A DNA stretch of 64,000 nt from a virus. Below, one piece after another: positions 50,101-60,900 of this stretch (position 1 is the stretch's first letter; every line of letters starts with the position of its first letter). The notes below the pieces were generated by a model. It did no database searches. It saw nothing but the letters and a program-made list of their open reading frames with translations, and had not been told where the DNA came from. The translations under genes and the position numbers were made by a program. The stretch is from positions 1-64,000 of IMG/VR virus record IMGVR_UViG_3300042863_000214, one strand, 5' to 3'.

Positions 50101-53100
50101 TGTTCCTGGAACAGCATGATCCCATCCTGCGGCGTACAACGGAATAGTTAATCCGCTAGCAGTAGTTGTAGTAATAGTTACTGCGGTTCCTGCAGCGCCT
50201 GTTAAACTTACAGAGAATTGCGTACTAGAGAAGTTAGCAGTTCTGACGTAATACAAAGTGTTATCAGTTAGTCCGTTAACTGTTGTGCCTAAGTAAATTG
50301 ACATTCCTGCAAATAATGTAGCAGTACTTGCAACCGTTAAAAGATTGTTGGTAACAGCAGTGCCAGTAACAGTTAACGTAGCAAAACTATCTTTATAAAT
50401 TTTTACTAGTTTGGTACCGTTGTTGTAATCTAAGATATTAGCATATTGACCAACACCTGTACCAGCAGTTATCATAATTCTCATAGTAGGATATGCGGTT
50501 GCTAATGCAACATCAGAGTTAGCAATAGTTAACTCACCTAGAGAACCACCCTGTGCAGCATTAATAGCATTTACATAGTTTGATCCGCCATACCCTGGAT
50601 AGTCTGCTGTAGCACTACCATCATTAGGATCAAAAATTCTAGTATTGAATACACCACCATCACGGAATTCGTTAGTGATTGTTACTACATTAATGCCATC
50701 GCCACTAATTCCAATATCTGCATTAGTATGATTAACGCCGGCATTAGAGTACTCTACACGAAGAATTGTCCCTAAAACACCATTTACTACAACATTGCTT
50801 ATAACTGCATCTTGTTGTCTATTGTCAACGACTGCAAAAATTGGTTGTTCGTAAGTGTCAGTTCCTTCAGCTATGGTACCGTACGTACCATATGAGCTGT
50901 TACCATTAGTAGCACGGATACGACCGCCTAGCTCTGCTAAGTACCCTGCATATCCGTAGTAGTTAAACACTGAAACTAATTCAGTTAATGAATTAGCACC
51001 CGTAACCCATACGCCCAATCCGTCGCTTAGAATTGTTGTAAAGTCGTTTTTAACCATGCTTCGATTGCCACCGGCATGTATTGCGCCGTCAATCTTAGCA
51101 CCACTACATCCGGTACCAAACATAGTAACGTTTTGTGAATAGTGTGATCTTGTTTGAACCCATACATTGCTATCATTTGGGCCAAATCCTGGATTTAATG
51201 CAACATATGCGCCTGCAGTTGGTCGTTTAGTTCCGTATTCATTTTCTTCTGTTAGTGTTCCGTTTAATCCGGTTAATGTACAGTTTCTTAAACCTGTACC
51301 GTTGCTAACATAGAACATATTAGCGAGTGTCGATCCGCTTACTGCGTTGTTATACAATTCTGCAGCACGTAATGAACGATAGTTACCAGTATAACTTAAA
51401 TCATAGATGATACCATCGATGTATTCTTTCATGTCTCTCTTACAAGAAGTTACATCAAACGCATAATTTACAGTCATTGAGCCGCTTCCGTTAGCAGTTA
51501 CGTCAACTGGAATAGGAAGAGTTTGTGATGTACTTAGTGTAAACGTAGTAGCAGAAGGTGTTGTTAATACATAATATGTAGTATTCTGCGTTACTCCGCT
51601 ACTTGTAATAATAGACCCAGTGAATCTAATAGGGTCGCTTACTATTAGATTGTGCGCTGAGCTAGTAGTAAACAGGTTAGTAGTTGCAGTAGTTGTTGTC
51701 ACAGTTCCGCCAAAGTTTGCACTAATCCATGACGTAGCTTCGCTTGCTAAGAATTCTTTATTCAATCTTAGAGACTCTGCTGCGTTATACAATCCAATAT
51801 TATTTTTATAAGTTATGGTACCAGTTACTTCTGATGTAGAACCTATACCATTTAACATTGTGTTGATAATGATATCCATCAGCACTTTAATTTTTCGAGT
51901 TGCTGTAGCATCATTAGCTACAACTGTTAGTAATAAAGTTTTTAGATATCTATAAGATGCAACAGTTGCTGTTTTTTGTGCTCCAACTACTAGCGAGGCC
52001 TGGGCTCTAAAATAGCTTCTTGCTGAGGTTATTGTTAGATAGTTACTGTCAAACATCATATCGTAGGCAATGTAGTCAACAATCAAGCCAACGTCTCTTT
52101 CACATGTTGAAGAATTGTATACTAACGTAGTATAGTTAGTAGCAATATATTGTGTAATCTGATTTTTAATAGTTGCTTTATTTGATTGTAATGCATTACG
52201 TAAAGTAACTAAAGATGCAGATACCCAACTTGTACTTGGTAAGTTGTTAATCTCAGCAGCGATAGTTAATCCTGTACCGTTAGTAAAGGTAGTAATTGCG
52301 GCACCGCCTTGATATGCAGCCAATGTAAATGTTGTGCCTAACGGTGTAGATGCAACATAGTATCTTGTTCCGCTAACTAGGCCAAATCCACCGTTACCTG
52401 TAGTTGGAGTAGATTGTGGTATAACAACATCTCCTACTGCAAGGTTATGTGTTCCGCTAGTAAATGTTGTGCCGCCAGCAACCGCAGAAATAGTTATCTG
52501 AGGAACACCGGTTGTAAGACCGTTGGTAATTATATTGGTGATAACATCAACCAATGTGCCTACAGATGTAGCAGTAGCAACTGACCCAACTGTCTGGCCG
52601 GTAACTGCTCTTACTTGAGATACAGAATTACCTGCACTTGGAGTTACTGCGGTGTCTTGAACTACACTCTGTGCAACAGCCTTTAATCTGTTATAAGCTG
52701 CAATTGTAGCTGTTGAGTCGCCTGAATCTATTTGTAATACGCTTGTTAGTGCAGAGTAATATGCTTTACCTGCAATCAGTGTAGCAATTTTACCAATATT
52801 ACCAACACCGTAACCATAGGTTAAATCGTATACTAGTGCTTCAATAATTAAACCTACATCTCTTTCGCAAGCTGATCTGCTGAATTGTAATCCAACAAAT
52901 CCAGAAGCGTTGGCCGCAATTTGTACATTGATCCATGCTGTGATTTCTGCTTGAATAAATGGTGCATTGTCTCTTAACAATACGGTCGCAGCAGCATATG
53001 CACTGGTAATCGTTGATGGATTAGTCCATTGTACTCGAGGAATTGCTCCGCCATTAATAAATCCAGTCACATCAGAAACAATTGCATTAATCTGTGCTAC

Positions 53101-56100
53101 TGCGCCCGAGGCTGCAATATGCTTAACTTTATATTTGATAAAATTAACTGAACCTAATTCAGCTTGCCGCTGTACTGTTGCTACCACTTGGGCCGACGGT
53201 GTTGCACGTTGATAACTTCTTCCTGCTGTGATTGCAGCAAAGTTACTGCCAAATACTAAGTCATAACTTAGCGCATCAACAATATAGCCCGCGTCTCTAG
53301 AACATAAATCAGCATTAAAGTTTAAGTTTTGATAATTCTTGTAGACCCACCATAGCGTATCAGCTTGTATCTCAGATCTCTTTGCTTGAACTTCTGCAAA
53401 TGCTGTTTGTAGTGCAGAACTAGCCCAAGCAATACTTGGCGTAATAGTTGCATTAGCGTAACCGTTGCTAACCCAATCAATAACGTCTTGTACCCGATCT
53501 TGAGCAAAGGTTGCAGCGGTACCTACTAGGTCACCGGTACCGCCTAAATATTGTGAAGGACCACTATAACCCACAGTAGGTGTTACTGTTTGACGTTGTG
53601 CAATTTGTCCAACGATTGTTTTAATTCTAGTGTAGGCCGCAACTGTTGCAGTAAGCTCACCAGACCCAATAGCTAAAACGTAATTTGAATAGTATGCACT
53701 ACCTACAATTAGTGATTGTAAGTTACCACCGTAGGTAATATCATAGCGTACTCCGTCTAAGATGTAGCCAATATCTCGAGCACATCCTGCCTGGCCAGTT
53801 GCACCAAGTGCTACCCAAACAGCATTATAGTTAACATTTAGATATTGAGCAATTTCAGCTTTGATGAATGCGTAGTTTTCTACAATTTGTTGTCGGGCAT
53901 TTAAATAATTGCTGTCATATGCATTGCCGGTGCCGCCAGTTGGTGTTGGTAATACTAGTGTTGGTATAGATCCTAACCCGCTAGCAATAATATCATACAT
54001 AGTATTGGCACTAGTCTCTACTCTCGAAACAGCTAATGTGCTACCAACTGAGCCAGATTGACCGGTTGTTATTTGTCTAATCGCTGTGTCAATATATGTT
54101 ATAGTATCTAATGTCGCTGCTAGTTGGTTTGCAATTACATACTGTGCAGATGCTGTTGCTCTATAGTAACTTCTACCAGCCGTAATAGATCTAAAATTAC
54201 TACCAAACATTACATCGTATGCTACAGCATCAACCATATAGCCAACATCTCGAGAACAAGTGACTGTGTTGTATGTTAATGTTGGATACTTTGTACTAAT
54301 GTACTCAATTGCTCCAGCTTGTATGCCAGCCTTTAAATTTGTAATTGCTATTTTAGCTAGAACAAGATCATTGCTAACCCAACTAGTCGGAGGTTCAATT
54401 GTATCTGGAGTTACCCCTGTGTCAATTGTATTGTATATTTCTTGGATACGTGCTTGTGCAAATGCGCCCGCTGGTACAGATCCGTGTGGTAACGAATCAT
54501 CCTGGTTAAGTGCATTGCCTACAGACTTAGTCCAGCCTGAATTATCTCCGACGGCAATATTATCAATGATACTCTTAATACGATTTTGTACTGCTAACGC
54601 ACGAAGCTTTGAAGCAGAGTCACCAACATATGATCCATAAGAATAGTATGCTCGAGCAGCTACAATAGTTTCCAAGTTCCCGCCATAGGTTAAATCGTAT
54701 CGTAGAGCATCGACAATATACCCTACATCTCGTTCACAGTTTGTTTGATCAGTGCCACCATAAGTGAATCCAACAAACGGAGCAATATTACCTGCTATTT
54801 GTACATTAATCCATGCACTAATTTCTGCTTGTAAGAATGCCTTGTTAGCTACAACTAATCTACGTGCATTTAAATATCCAGCATCATATCCGGCAGGATC
54901 TGAAATTACAGTTGATGGAACTGAGCCAAGGCCGCCTGATAAAATTGTTGATATAACAGTAGTTTTTGCTCCAACAGCAGTTGATGTTGTTCCACTACCC
55001 GCATATCCGCCGACATAATATTGTGTTTCAGTATTTCCTACTGTAGGAGTTACTACGATGTTTTGCACAATATCGCCGGCTACTGAGGCAATACGATTCA
55101 ATGCTGATGTAGTTTTTGCTTTATCAGTAGCTAACAATGGATTTGCAGTAGCTGGTTGAATAACTGAACTACGTAATTCATCTCCTACTACCGCAGTATA
55201 TGGAGAAATCACAATTGGTAGCACTTCTGTGAACGTTCCAGTTTTAACTGAAATAGTAGTATTAGGATAAATTGCAACAGGTATAGCGGTTACTGACCCT
55301 GCAAGAATGCCGTTTGTAATAATTGACAGTAATTCAGCTGCTGTGATAGAAGTGCCTGCTTCGGCAGTAAATGAAGTATCAACTATTTGAATTACACCTG
55401 ATGTAATTCCATTCATTGCTTGGTAATTTCTCCAAGCAATATTGCCAAGGATTTTTTCTACTAGGGTACTTAGATAAGTGTATGCTGCAACGGTTTGTGT
55501 AGTTTGTGCACCAAAATTGTTATTAATGTAAGCGTTACCTGCGGCAGTATAGTATGCTTTTGCGGCAGCAGTAATTTTGCCGGTGCCTCCGTGTGTAATA
55601 TCATGAATTAATGCGTCAACAATTAATCCAGTATCTCGTTCGCAGAACGCATAGTCATACACCAATGATCCAGTCATTGTGCCCGAGCCGGTAGTTAACT
55701 GACGTAATGTACCTCCAGACAAGTCTGAAATTGTAAATGTTGTACCGTTAACAATAGTTTTAACATAATAAGTTACACCTGCTGTAACTCCTCCAATTGT
55801 TCCAGTAAAACTAATAGGCATATTTACTACTAGATTAACAGTAGTGATACAGGTGAATATGTCGTCTAAGGAATCAGCGGCTGAAATTCTAACAGTATAA
55901 GTATAATTTACCCAGTTGGTAATTTCTTTCATCATAAACTGTTTGTTTTTAACTAACAGCATCTTAGCTTGCGGATTTAAGTATCCTTCTTCAACTTGTT
56001 TAGCTGCATACCTTACACTTTTCCAAGGTTGGTCAATCGTTGAGCCAGCATCAGGGTAAGCAACATCTCGGCCCAATGGTCCTACAAACACTAAGTTATT

Positions 56101-57933
56101 AATTAATCCGTAGTTGGCCCAGACTGGAACGCCGTCTTGGCTTCGTAACACTTGGCCGTTTGTTCCAACCGGCAGTCTTTCAGGGCCGTTGTCGCCGTAG
56201 TATACTAGATCACCTGTGGTTGTAAGAATATTATATTCTGAACCAGCTGTTAACAGATTCCAATAGTCTCCCTGTGCGTCAGCATCTGGTCTGTTTAGTG
56301 AACTTGAAGTATGTGCATCAATGCAGATATAACTATTCGCACCAAATGATGCAGTGTCGCCTAATAAGTAATCTGTGTCAACTGTCCAGGTTACTGATCG
56401 ACCAGATGCTGTAAATGTTGCAACTGCGCTAGTTGAAACTGTTACAACAGTAATTGTAATATCATTGGCTGGACTAATGCCGCCGAGGTTGCTGCCAAGA
56501 ATTTTAATTCGATCAAGAGCCGCATAATTTATTCCAGCCTGTCCTGAAGTTAGCGTAACATTATACACAGTGCCAGTGCGAGTAACATCAAATTTAGCAC
56601 CGCTACCTACTCCGGGTAACACAGCAACTGAATCAACTGCTAGATAAGTTTCAGGTGTGTTAGTCCAGCGTAATCCACTATTCAATCTTGCCCAGTAAGT
56701 AGTTGCTGATACAGGGGTTTGCGCTAAACTATCAAGTCTAGCAATATATGTGTATGCACCGTTACGAATAAGATCGCCAACTCGATAATTAGTAGTTTCA
56801 TCATATTCACCTACAAAATTAATACCCGTAGTAAATACAGCCCAGTCACTAGGATTACTAGTTGGTTGTTTGTTGGTATGATTTGTTTTAGCAATATACG
56901 AATAGCCGCCGTACGTTATTGTATCTCCTATTTGATATACTGTTGAATTATTCCAACTATTTTCAAATTGGAATCCATTAACAAACACACTAAACTTACT
57001 AGTGTCTATTGTTGCTCCGGTTGACGTATGTGGGGTTATACAGATCCATAGATCTGCTCCCCATTTTACAATATCGTTTTGCTTATATCTAACATTGGCT
57101 CCGCCTGGAAGGCTTGCAGAATTCCAATCTCCTAGATAGGTAATTCCTTGATTAAACGTATCCCATTTTGCTGCGTCAAGTTCTAATCCCAACTGGCTTG
57201 TTCCGGATACAGTACCTAATACCGAATTAGTATATGTACCTGTTAGCGCAAATGTTAATTGGGTTGTAGTGCAGGTTAATACAGTAAAGGTTGTATTAAT
57301 ATTATTTGCTGGAGAAGTAGTAGCTGCTGGACTAAAGCCTGCTAAGGTAATTGTTGCTCCTACAGCATATGGTGCAACTACTTTTGATGCAAATGTTAGG
57401 GTAGCAGTTCCGGCAAGGACTGTAAAATTAGTTGCCGTTATGCTTGCTGAGATTGCAGCAGAAATATGCGGAGTATTACATACATAGGTAGTGCCGCCGT
57501 AAACTACAAAATCATTAAGTCTATATCGAGTAGCAGTTGTCCAAGTGCCTTCCCAGCTAAATGAAGTAGCAAACAATTCCCAGTTTACTTGATCGTCTTC
57601 TAGTCCCAAATAAGTAGGTGCTACATATGTAGCCGATGTGTGACCAGTTTTACAAATATAAACTAATGCACCGTATTTGACAACTGCACCCGGATTGTAA
57701 TATGTCTCTGGTTCCCAGTTGCCATTCCATTGTGTTCCGTCGGCGACAATTTCCCATCTTGGTACTCCTGGATAGTCCAAATCAGTATCGAAAAGACTAG
57801 AAGCAGTGTGATTTACAACACAAATATAACTCTTTCCGCCGTTGCTTACCACGTCATCTATTAGATATGGAGTTCCAACGGTCCACTGACCTTTCCATAC
57901 AAATCTAATTCTACCTAGTTTAAATTCAGCCAT
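47125..57933 (-). CDS. Giant multidomain tail fibre/adhesin, 3602 residues
   Basis: Modules in order: residues about 1-560 contain seven copies of a W..W....Y..gD.V.y.g..Y.C...HT module like chitin-binding CBM5/12; about 620-760 a pectin-lyase-like opening (GSTIDQPWKSVRYAAKQVE); about 760-2170 eight repeats of CxRDxGxIVDAxxYD; about 2200-2440 a predicted right-handed beta-helix (NGTGLRNCTLTGLNGTL; GGRIRATNGNSSYGTYGTI); about 2650-3160 Asp-box-like repeats (YSLDGKTW, YSIDNGTTW, SPDGINW) suggesting a beta-propeller; C-terminus STDQDGNFNVGNLF and IVPTQRAIKSYI. Carbohydrate binding is likely. Late promoter and AAGGA upstream. Confidence 0.88.
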   Translation of the reverse strand: MAEFKLGRIRFVWKGQWTVGTPYLIDDVVSNGGKSYICVVNHTASSLFDTDLDYPGVPRWEIVADGTQWNGNWEPETYYNPGAVVKYGALVYICKTGHTSATYVAPTYLGLEDDQVNWELFATSFSWEGTWTTATRYRLNDFVVYGGTTYVCNTPHISAAISASITATNFTVLAGTATLTFASKVVAPYAVGATITLAGFSPAATTSPANNINTTFTVLTCTTTQLTFALTGTYTNSVLGTVSGTSQLGLELDAAKWDTFNQGITYLGDWNSASLPGGANVRYKQNDIVKWGADLWICITPHTSTGATIDTSKFSVFVNGFQFENSWNNSTVYQIGDTITYGGYSYIAKTNHTNKQPTSNPSDWAVFTTGINFVGEYDETTNYRVGDLIRNGAYTYIARLDSLAQTPVSATTYWARLNSGLRWTNTPETYLAVDSVAVLPGVGSGAKFDVTRTGTVYNVTLTSGQAGINYAALDRIKILGSNLGGISPANDITITVVTVSTSAVATFTASGRSVTWTVDTDYLLGDTASFGANSYICIDAHTSSSLNRPDADAQGDYWNLLTAGSEYNILTTTGDLVYYGDNGPERLPVGTNGQVLRSQDGVPVWANYGLINNLVFVGPLGRDVAYPDAGSTIDQPWKSVRYAAKQVEEGYLNPQAKMLLVKNKQFMMKEITNWVNYTYTVRISAADSLDDIFTCITTVNLVVNMPISFTGTIGGVTAGVTYYVKTIVNGTTFTISDLSGGTLRQLTTGSGTMTGSLVYDYAFCERDTGLIVDALIHDITHGGTGKITAAAKAYYTAAGNAYINNNFGAQTTQTVAAYTYLSTLVEKILGNIAWRNYQAMNGITSGVIQIVDTSFTAEAGTSITAAELLSIITNGILAGSVTAIPVAIYPNTTISVKTGTFTEVLPIVISPYTAVVGDELRSSVIQPATANPLLATDKAKTTSALNRIASVAGDIVQNIVVTPTVGNTETQYYVGGYAGSGTTSTAVGAKTTVISTILSGGLGSVPSTVISDPAGYDAGYLNARRLVVANKAFLQAEISAWINVQIAGNIAPFVGFTYGGTDQTNCERDVGYIVDALRYDLTYGGNLETIVAARAYYSYGSYVGDSASKLRALAVQNRIKSIIDNIAVGDNSGWTKSVGNALNQDDSLPHGSVPAGAFAQARIQEIYNTIDTGVTPDTIEPPTSWVSNDLVLAKIAITNLKAGIQAGAIEYISTKYPTLTYNTVTCSRDVGYMVDAVAYDVMFGSNFRSITAGRSYYRATASAQYVIANQLAATLDTITYIDTAIRQITTGQSGSVGSTLAVSRVETSANTMYDIIASGLGSIPTLVLPTPTGGTGNAYDSNYLNARQQIVENYAFIKAEIAQYLNVNYNAVWVALGATGQAGCARDIGYILDGVRYDITYGGNLQSLIVGSAYYSNYVLAIGSGELTATVAAYTRIKTIVGQIAQRQTVTPTVGYSGPSQYLGGTGDLVGTAATFAQDRVQDVIDWVSNGYANATITPSIAWASSALQTAFAEVQAKRSEIQADTLWWVYKNYQNLNFNADLCSRDAGYIVDALSYDLVFGSNFAAITAGRSYQRATPSAQVVATVQRQAELGSVNFIKYKVKHIAASGAVAQINAIVSDVTGFINGGAIPRVQWTNPSTITSAYAAATVLLRDNAPFIQAEITAWINVQIAANASGFVGLQFSRSACERDVGLIIEALVYDLTYGYGVGNIGKIATLIAGKAYYSALTSVLQIDSGDSTATIAAYNRLKAVAQSVVQDTAVTPSAGNSVSQVRAVTGQTVGSVATATSVGTLVDVITNIITNGLTTGVPQITISAVAGGTTFTSGTHNLAVGDVVIPQSTPTTGNGGFGLVSGTRYYVASTPLGTTFTLAAYQGGAAITTFTNGTGLTIAAEINNLPSTSWVSASLVTLRNALQSNKATIKNQITQYIATNYTTLVYNSSTCERDVGLIVDYIAYDMMFDSNYLTITSARSYFRAQASLVVGAQKTATVASYRYLKTLLLTVVANDATATRKIKVLMDIIINTMLNGIGSTSEVTGTITYKNNIGLYNAAESLRLNKEFLASEATSWISANFGGTVTTTTATTNLFTTSSAHNLIVSDPIRFTGSIITSSGVTQNTTYYVLTTPSATTFTLSTSQTLPIPVDVTANGSGSMTVNYAFDVTSCKRDMKEYIDGIIYDLSYTGNYRSLRAAELYNNAVSGSTLANMFYVSNGTGLRNCTLTGLNGTLTEENEYGTKRPTAGAYVALNPGFGPNDSNVWVQTRSHYSQNVTMFGTGCSGAKIDGAIHAGGNRSMVKNDFTTILSDGLGVWVTGANSLTELVSVFNYYGYAGYLAELGGRIRATNGNSSYGTYGTIAEGTDTYEQPIFAVVDNRQQDAVISNVVVNGVLGTILRVEYSNAGVNHTNADIGISGDGINVVTITNEFRDGGVFNTRIFDPNDGSATADYPGYGGSNYVNAINAAQGGSLGELTIANSDVALATAYPTMRIMITAGTGVGQYANILDYNNGTKLVKIYKDSFATLTVTGTAVTNNLLTVASTATLFAGMSIYLGTTVNGLTDNTLYYVRTANFSSTQFSVSLTGAAGTAVTITTTTASGLTIPLYAAGWDHAVPGTTVSNAIDLTSSYIIEPRISYTAPGYTATTRTVPANTYIGSTFGNNKFVAIGNTGTATAYSLDGKTWASGGVLPVSANWGDVIFGGGSGVVASITVGGLGGVGAILTPIMGTANSIGLPGADQVVGVTIVDGGRNYTTAPTIVFTPTNGGLGAVAVCTVLNGKIDAIYIDNVGYPGTSNGSGYNSPPIVTADSSKITKMITSQWGRNYTTPPTVTVSAPVSATAWSSGDAATSGNYYSHANVVGLVTTTNYYQAGATGTFGSVAPTFQTGTGASGTYGVALTYVGTLATGTAVLTNSGVSSITITEPGQGYTSTPTISVVDTSAKFVAISGSGSVDAAYLLASSANTASWTAGNNLPTSTMTGIAYGVLNGVSTYVVVGGTGSSSAASSVTGISWTTRSLPTLGSGNYSAVAFGNGQFVAISTGSTLATATSTNGTTWVAGGNLPSGFTTGTSITYGNGRFVAICSASGTATAYSIDNGTTWRSYGVGLPSTQTWSKIKYGQGQFIAIATGSTVCATSPDGINWTLRTMPGSSSTWSTLSFGNINSRPLWIAMSSTSGQNAASINTGAQALGRIAVASGTMTEVRMVEPGSAYPQGTVTATTDITNLITADTTENLIDSQPIVFSNCNGSGIVTEKLYYVIGSTVTSTQFKVSLVAGSSTAVVLTSATGLTGTYKAGPIITQFDPNKVITASLNPRTGNGVLANPSFYNRGNTFTTATGTSAGDGNADLYQPSTFIAVRNLHRVPAAGSNVVFGSLPSTWYKLVAATNVLGNAGEYTATFQISPGISVLEAPIDADLITTTIKYSQVRLTGHDFLYIGTGNQAQTNYPFVDPTTASIAAQTNSSGGGRVFFTSTDQDGNFNVGNLFGVQQSTGTATLNADAFNLSGLQSLQLGALNIGVGSAIITQFSTDPYFTANSDNIVPTQRAIKSYITAQIGGGQSSLNVNTLTAGVVYIANDSISTTSGGQLNIKAKMNFTGGIDGAPVALGFFLQR

Positions 57934-57955
57934 TTGCTTTCGTCCTTTTACATTA

Positions 57956-57963
57956 TATTTATC
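57956..57963 (-). promoter_or_regulatory. Late-promoter-like GATAAATA of the giant fibre gene
   Basis: Minus strand motif 22 bases before the ATG at 57933, with AAGGA in between, giving a short ordinary leader. It lies in the 49-base gap between the two giant genes. Confidence 0.65.
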
Positions 57964-57982
57964 TTAGTTTAATATTTCAATT

Positions 57983-60900
57983 TTATTGATCAGCACTTCC
58001 TGGGGCAAAGGACATTTGAAAGAATGCCATTGCCATTCCGTCGCCATCCCAGCCGCCAGCGCCGCCGCCGTTCCCGTCATTTACACCCGTTACATCGACT
58101 GTATTTGGCATGTTTATATGCCATCCATCGTTACCTTCAACAATAGTACTGGCAATCTTATCAGGTCCGCCGACTAACACAGTACCAGCAATTAATTGCC
58201 CGGTAAATGTATTAGATCCACCCTGTGTTAATTTTGCACCTAAGTATGCCTTAATTGCTTTTTGTGTTGGCACAATGCTATTAGAATTTGCAACAAACGT
58301 AGAGTCTGTACTAAACTGTGTAATAATAACACTGTTGCCGCCGACTGCAACGCCACCAATTTTAAGTTCATTTAGTCCGCTTAGTCCAAATTGACTAGCA
58401 CTTAGCGTAATAATACCAGTAGCCTGCTCAACCGCAAATAGTTTACCAACTCGGAAGTTACCGTCTTGGTCTGTTGAAGAATAAAACACACGGCCATAGT
58501 TAGCATCAACTGCCTCATTCTCTTGCGACAATACTGTGCTTGCTGGTAGCAATGGATAATTTGATTCTTCAAAGTTTCCGTATCCAATGTTCAAGTAGTC
58601 ATGATTAGTTAATCGTACTTGACTGTATTTTGTCCTGATTGATACAGGCACTCCCTGATTAGGTGATAAGCCAACTGTTATTTCAGGTGACACAAATACT
58701 TCAGCAATAATGTTTGGAGTAATTGATCCATCTAATAGTGTTGCAGACGTTACTTTATAGATTGTGTCGTTCCCAGCGATTGCAAGATTATCACCGGCTA
58801 CTGGCAATACTATCAAATTGCTAATAATGATTCCTAGACCAGTTTGAAAACGTTCAGCATACCCATCTCCTGTAATTGTAATAGTAGTAGTATTAGTATT
58901 ATATCCTGTGCCTCGATTAATAAATGTAGGATTTCCTAATACACCAGAGCCAAGTAGTGGCGACGTTGCTGTTAAAACTGTAGCATTAGCATCGACTATG
59001 GTTACTGTTGGGGAATTTATATAATTTGAACCTGGATCCCATTCGTTAATCTCTATAATTTTTCCACCAGCAACACTGGCTCTTGCTTTAGTCTGACTGC
59101 CTGCAGTAATTACCATTGCCGTATCCTGGCCACTAACTGATGCAAATCTTCCGTTTACACCATATAATCCATACACCATTCGTCCAACACCCGGAACGAC
59201 TGCTGTTTTGGTCCATACAATTCCATCTTCGCTTGTATAACAAAATGGGTCATCTCCTGCTAAAATAAATACTCCGTTTCCATAGGCAATATTAGTTCCG
59301 AGCACACTGTATAATGATTGACTCCATGTAATCCCATCTAGGCTATATGCTGCTTTAGATAAAGTTGATGACACTGCAACGAATCTTCCGTTTCCATACG
59401 CAACGCCCGACCATGCAGTTGAATTAGGTAATGTGCTAGATGCCCATGTAATTCCATCAGTACTTCTTGCAGCCTGAGTTCCGCCTGTTGCTACTGCAAC
59501 AAATGTGCCAGCGCCATATGTTAGTCCTGACCATGTAGTATTAGGTAATCCTGTGCCTGCTACCCAAGTAGCGCCAAAATTTAATGAGTACGACGAACTT
59601 GCAGAATTGCTTGTGATAGCAACAAATTTTCCGTTTCCGTACGCTACTTTACTCCAATTTCCAATACTTGGCAAGTAGGATGTTTTCCATGTTGCTAAAT
59701 TGCTATTTGAGTATAATACTTTAGAGCCAGAAATACCACTACCCCCGGATGATATAATCACCCAATAACTGCTTCCGTAAGCAATACTAGACCATGTTGC
59801 AGAAGATGGTAATGATTGTGGTGTCCATAGTACTCCATCTTCACTAACTGTTAATGTCGAATCAGCATTAGCAAGTCCGGTAAATTTACCGCCGCCGTAT
59901 CCTATATCAACATAAGAAACCCCAACTGCTTGTGTAGTAGCTAATGAGCTAGTTGATGTAAAATTGGGTTTAGAATATATAATTCGTGGCTCAATACTGT
60001 ACACAGATGTGGAGTCAAACGATGCTACTAATGGTGTTCCTGGATTTATATGATCCCAGCCTATCTGCCCTATCTTCATAGAACCTACTGTATCTGTTAG
60101 TGTTACATTAGTCCCGCCGCCACTTGTAGCTGTTATTGTAAATGTATTTGATACACCCGGTGTAATAGTACGGACGTAGTAGGTGATTCCTTGAGTAATA
60201 CCACCAAGTATAGGTACACTAAAAGTACCTACCATAGAGCCTGCATCACTAGTGAATTGTTTCTTTACGGTAGTTGATGTACCGGTTAATAGGCCCGTAG
60301 CAGTTGATAAAGTGATTGTTGAGCTGGTTGTCCTAACAATACACAGCCCAATTGCAGAAGTTAATAATACTGGACTAGCACTAGCCCTAGTAGTTCCAAT
60401 CATCGAACCAGTTGCTGTAGTTACTGTAGTATTTACTGCAGGAGTTCTTGCTGTAATACTTCCGGTGCCGGCCGTTAATACCACTGCTGATCCAGTTGGC
60501 GTTGTACTAATTGTAAAGTCTGTGGGTGAGTTAACTGCAGAAATATAGTATAATTGCCCTGAAACTATACCACCAAATGATACTCCTCCAAATATTATTG
60601 GGTTGCCTGCAACAAATCCGGCAGTAGACTCGACATGTATTAAGTTAGAGGTTGCTGATGTTTCAATTGCAGTTACTGAAATAATCGAATTAGTAATTGA
60701 TATACGAGTTGAGTCATAAATCCTACTTATAAAATACGTAGTACCTGCTGTGATACTTCCAAATGTAGTCCCTGAAAATGTTACAGGATACATTGGTGTT
60801 AAATTACTCGATGATATCAATGTTAAAACATTATTGTAGACGGTTCCACTAATGTTGATGCTAGTTGATGTATTAGTTGCAGTAATAGATAATGCCGACG

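Noticed and set aside
51620-57487. Short plus-strand ORFs antisense to the giant fibre
   Set aside because: Hydrophobic, low-complexity products that mirror Thr/Ala/Val codons of the fibre; no promoters or ribosome binding sites.
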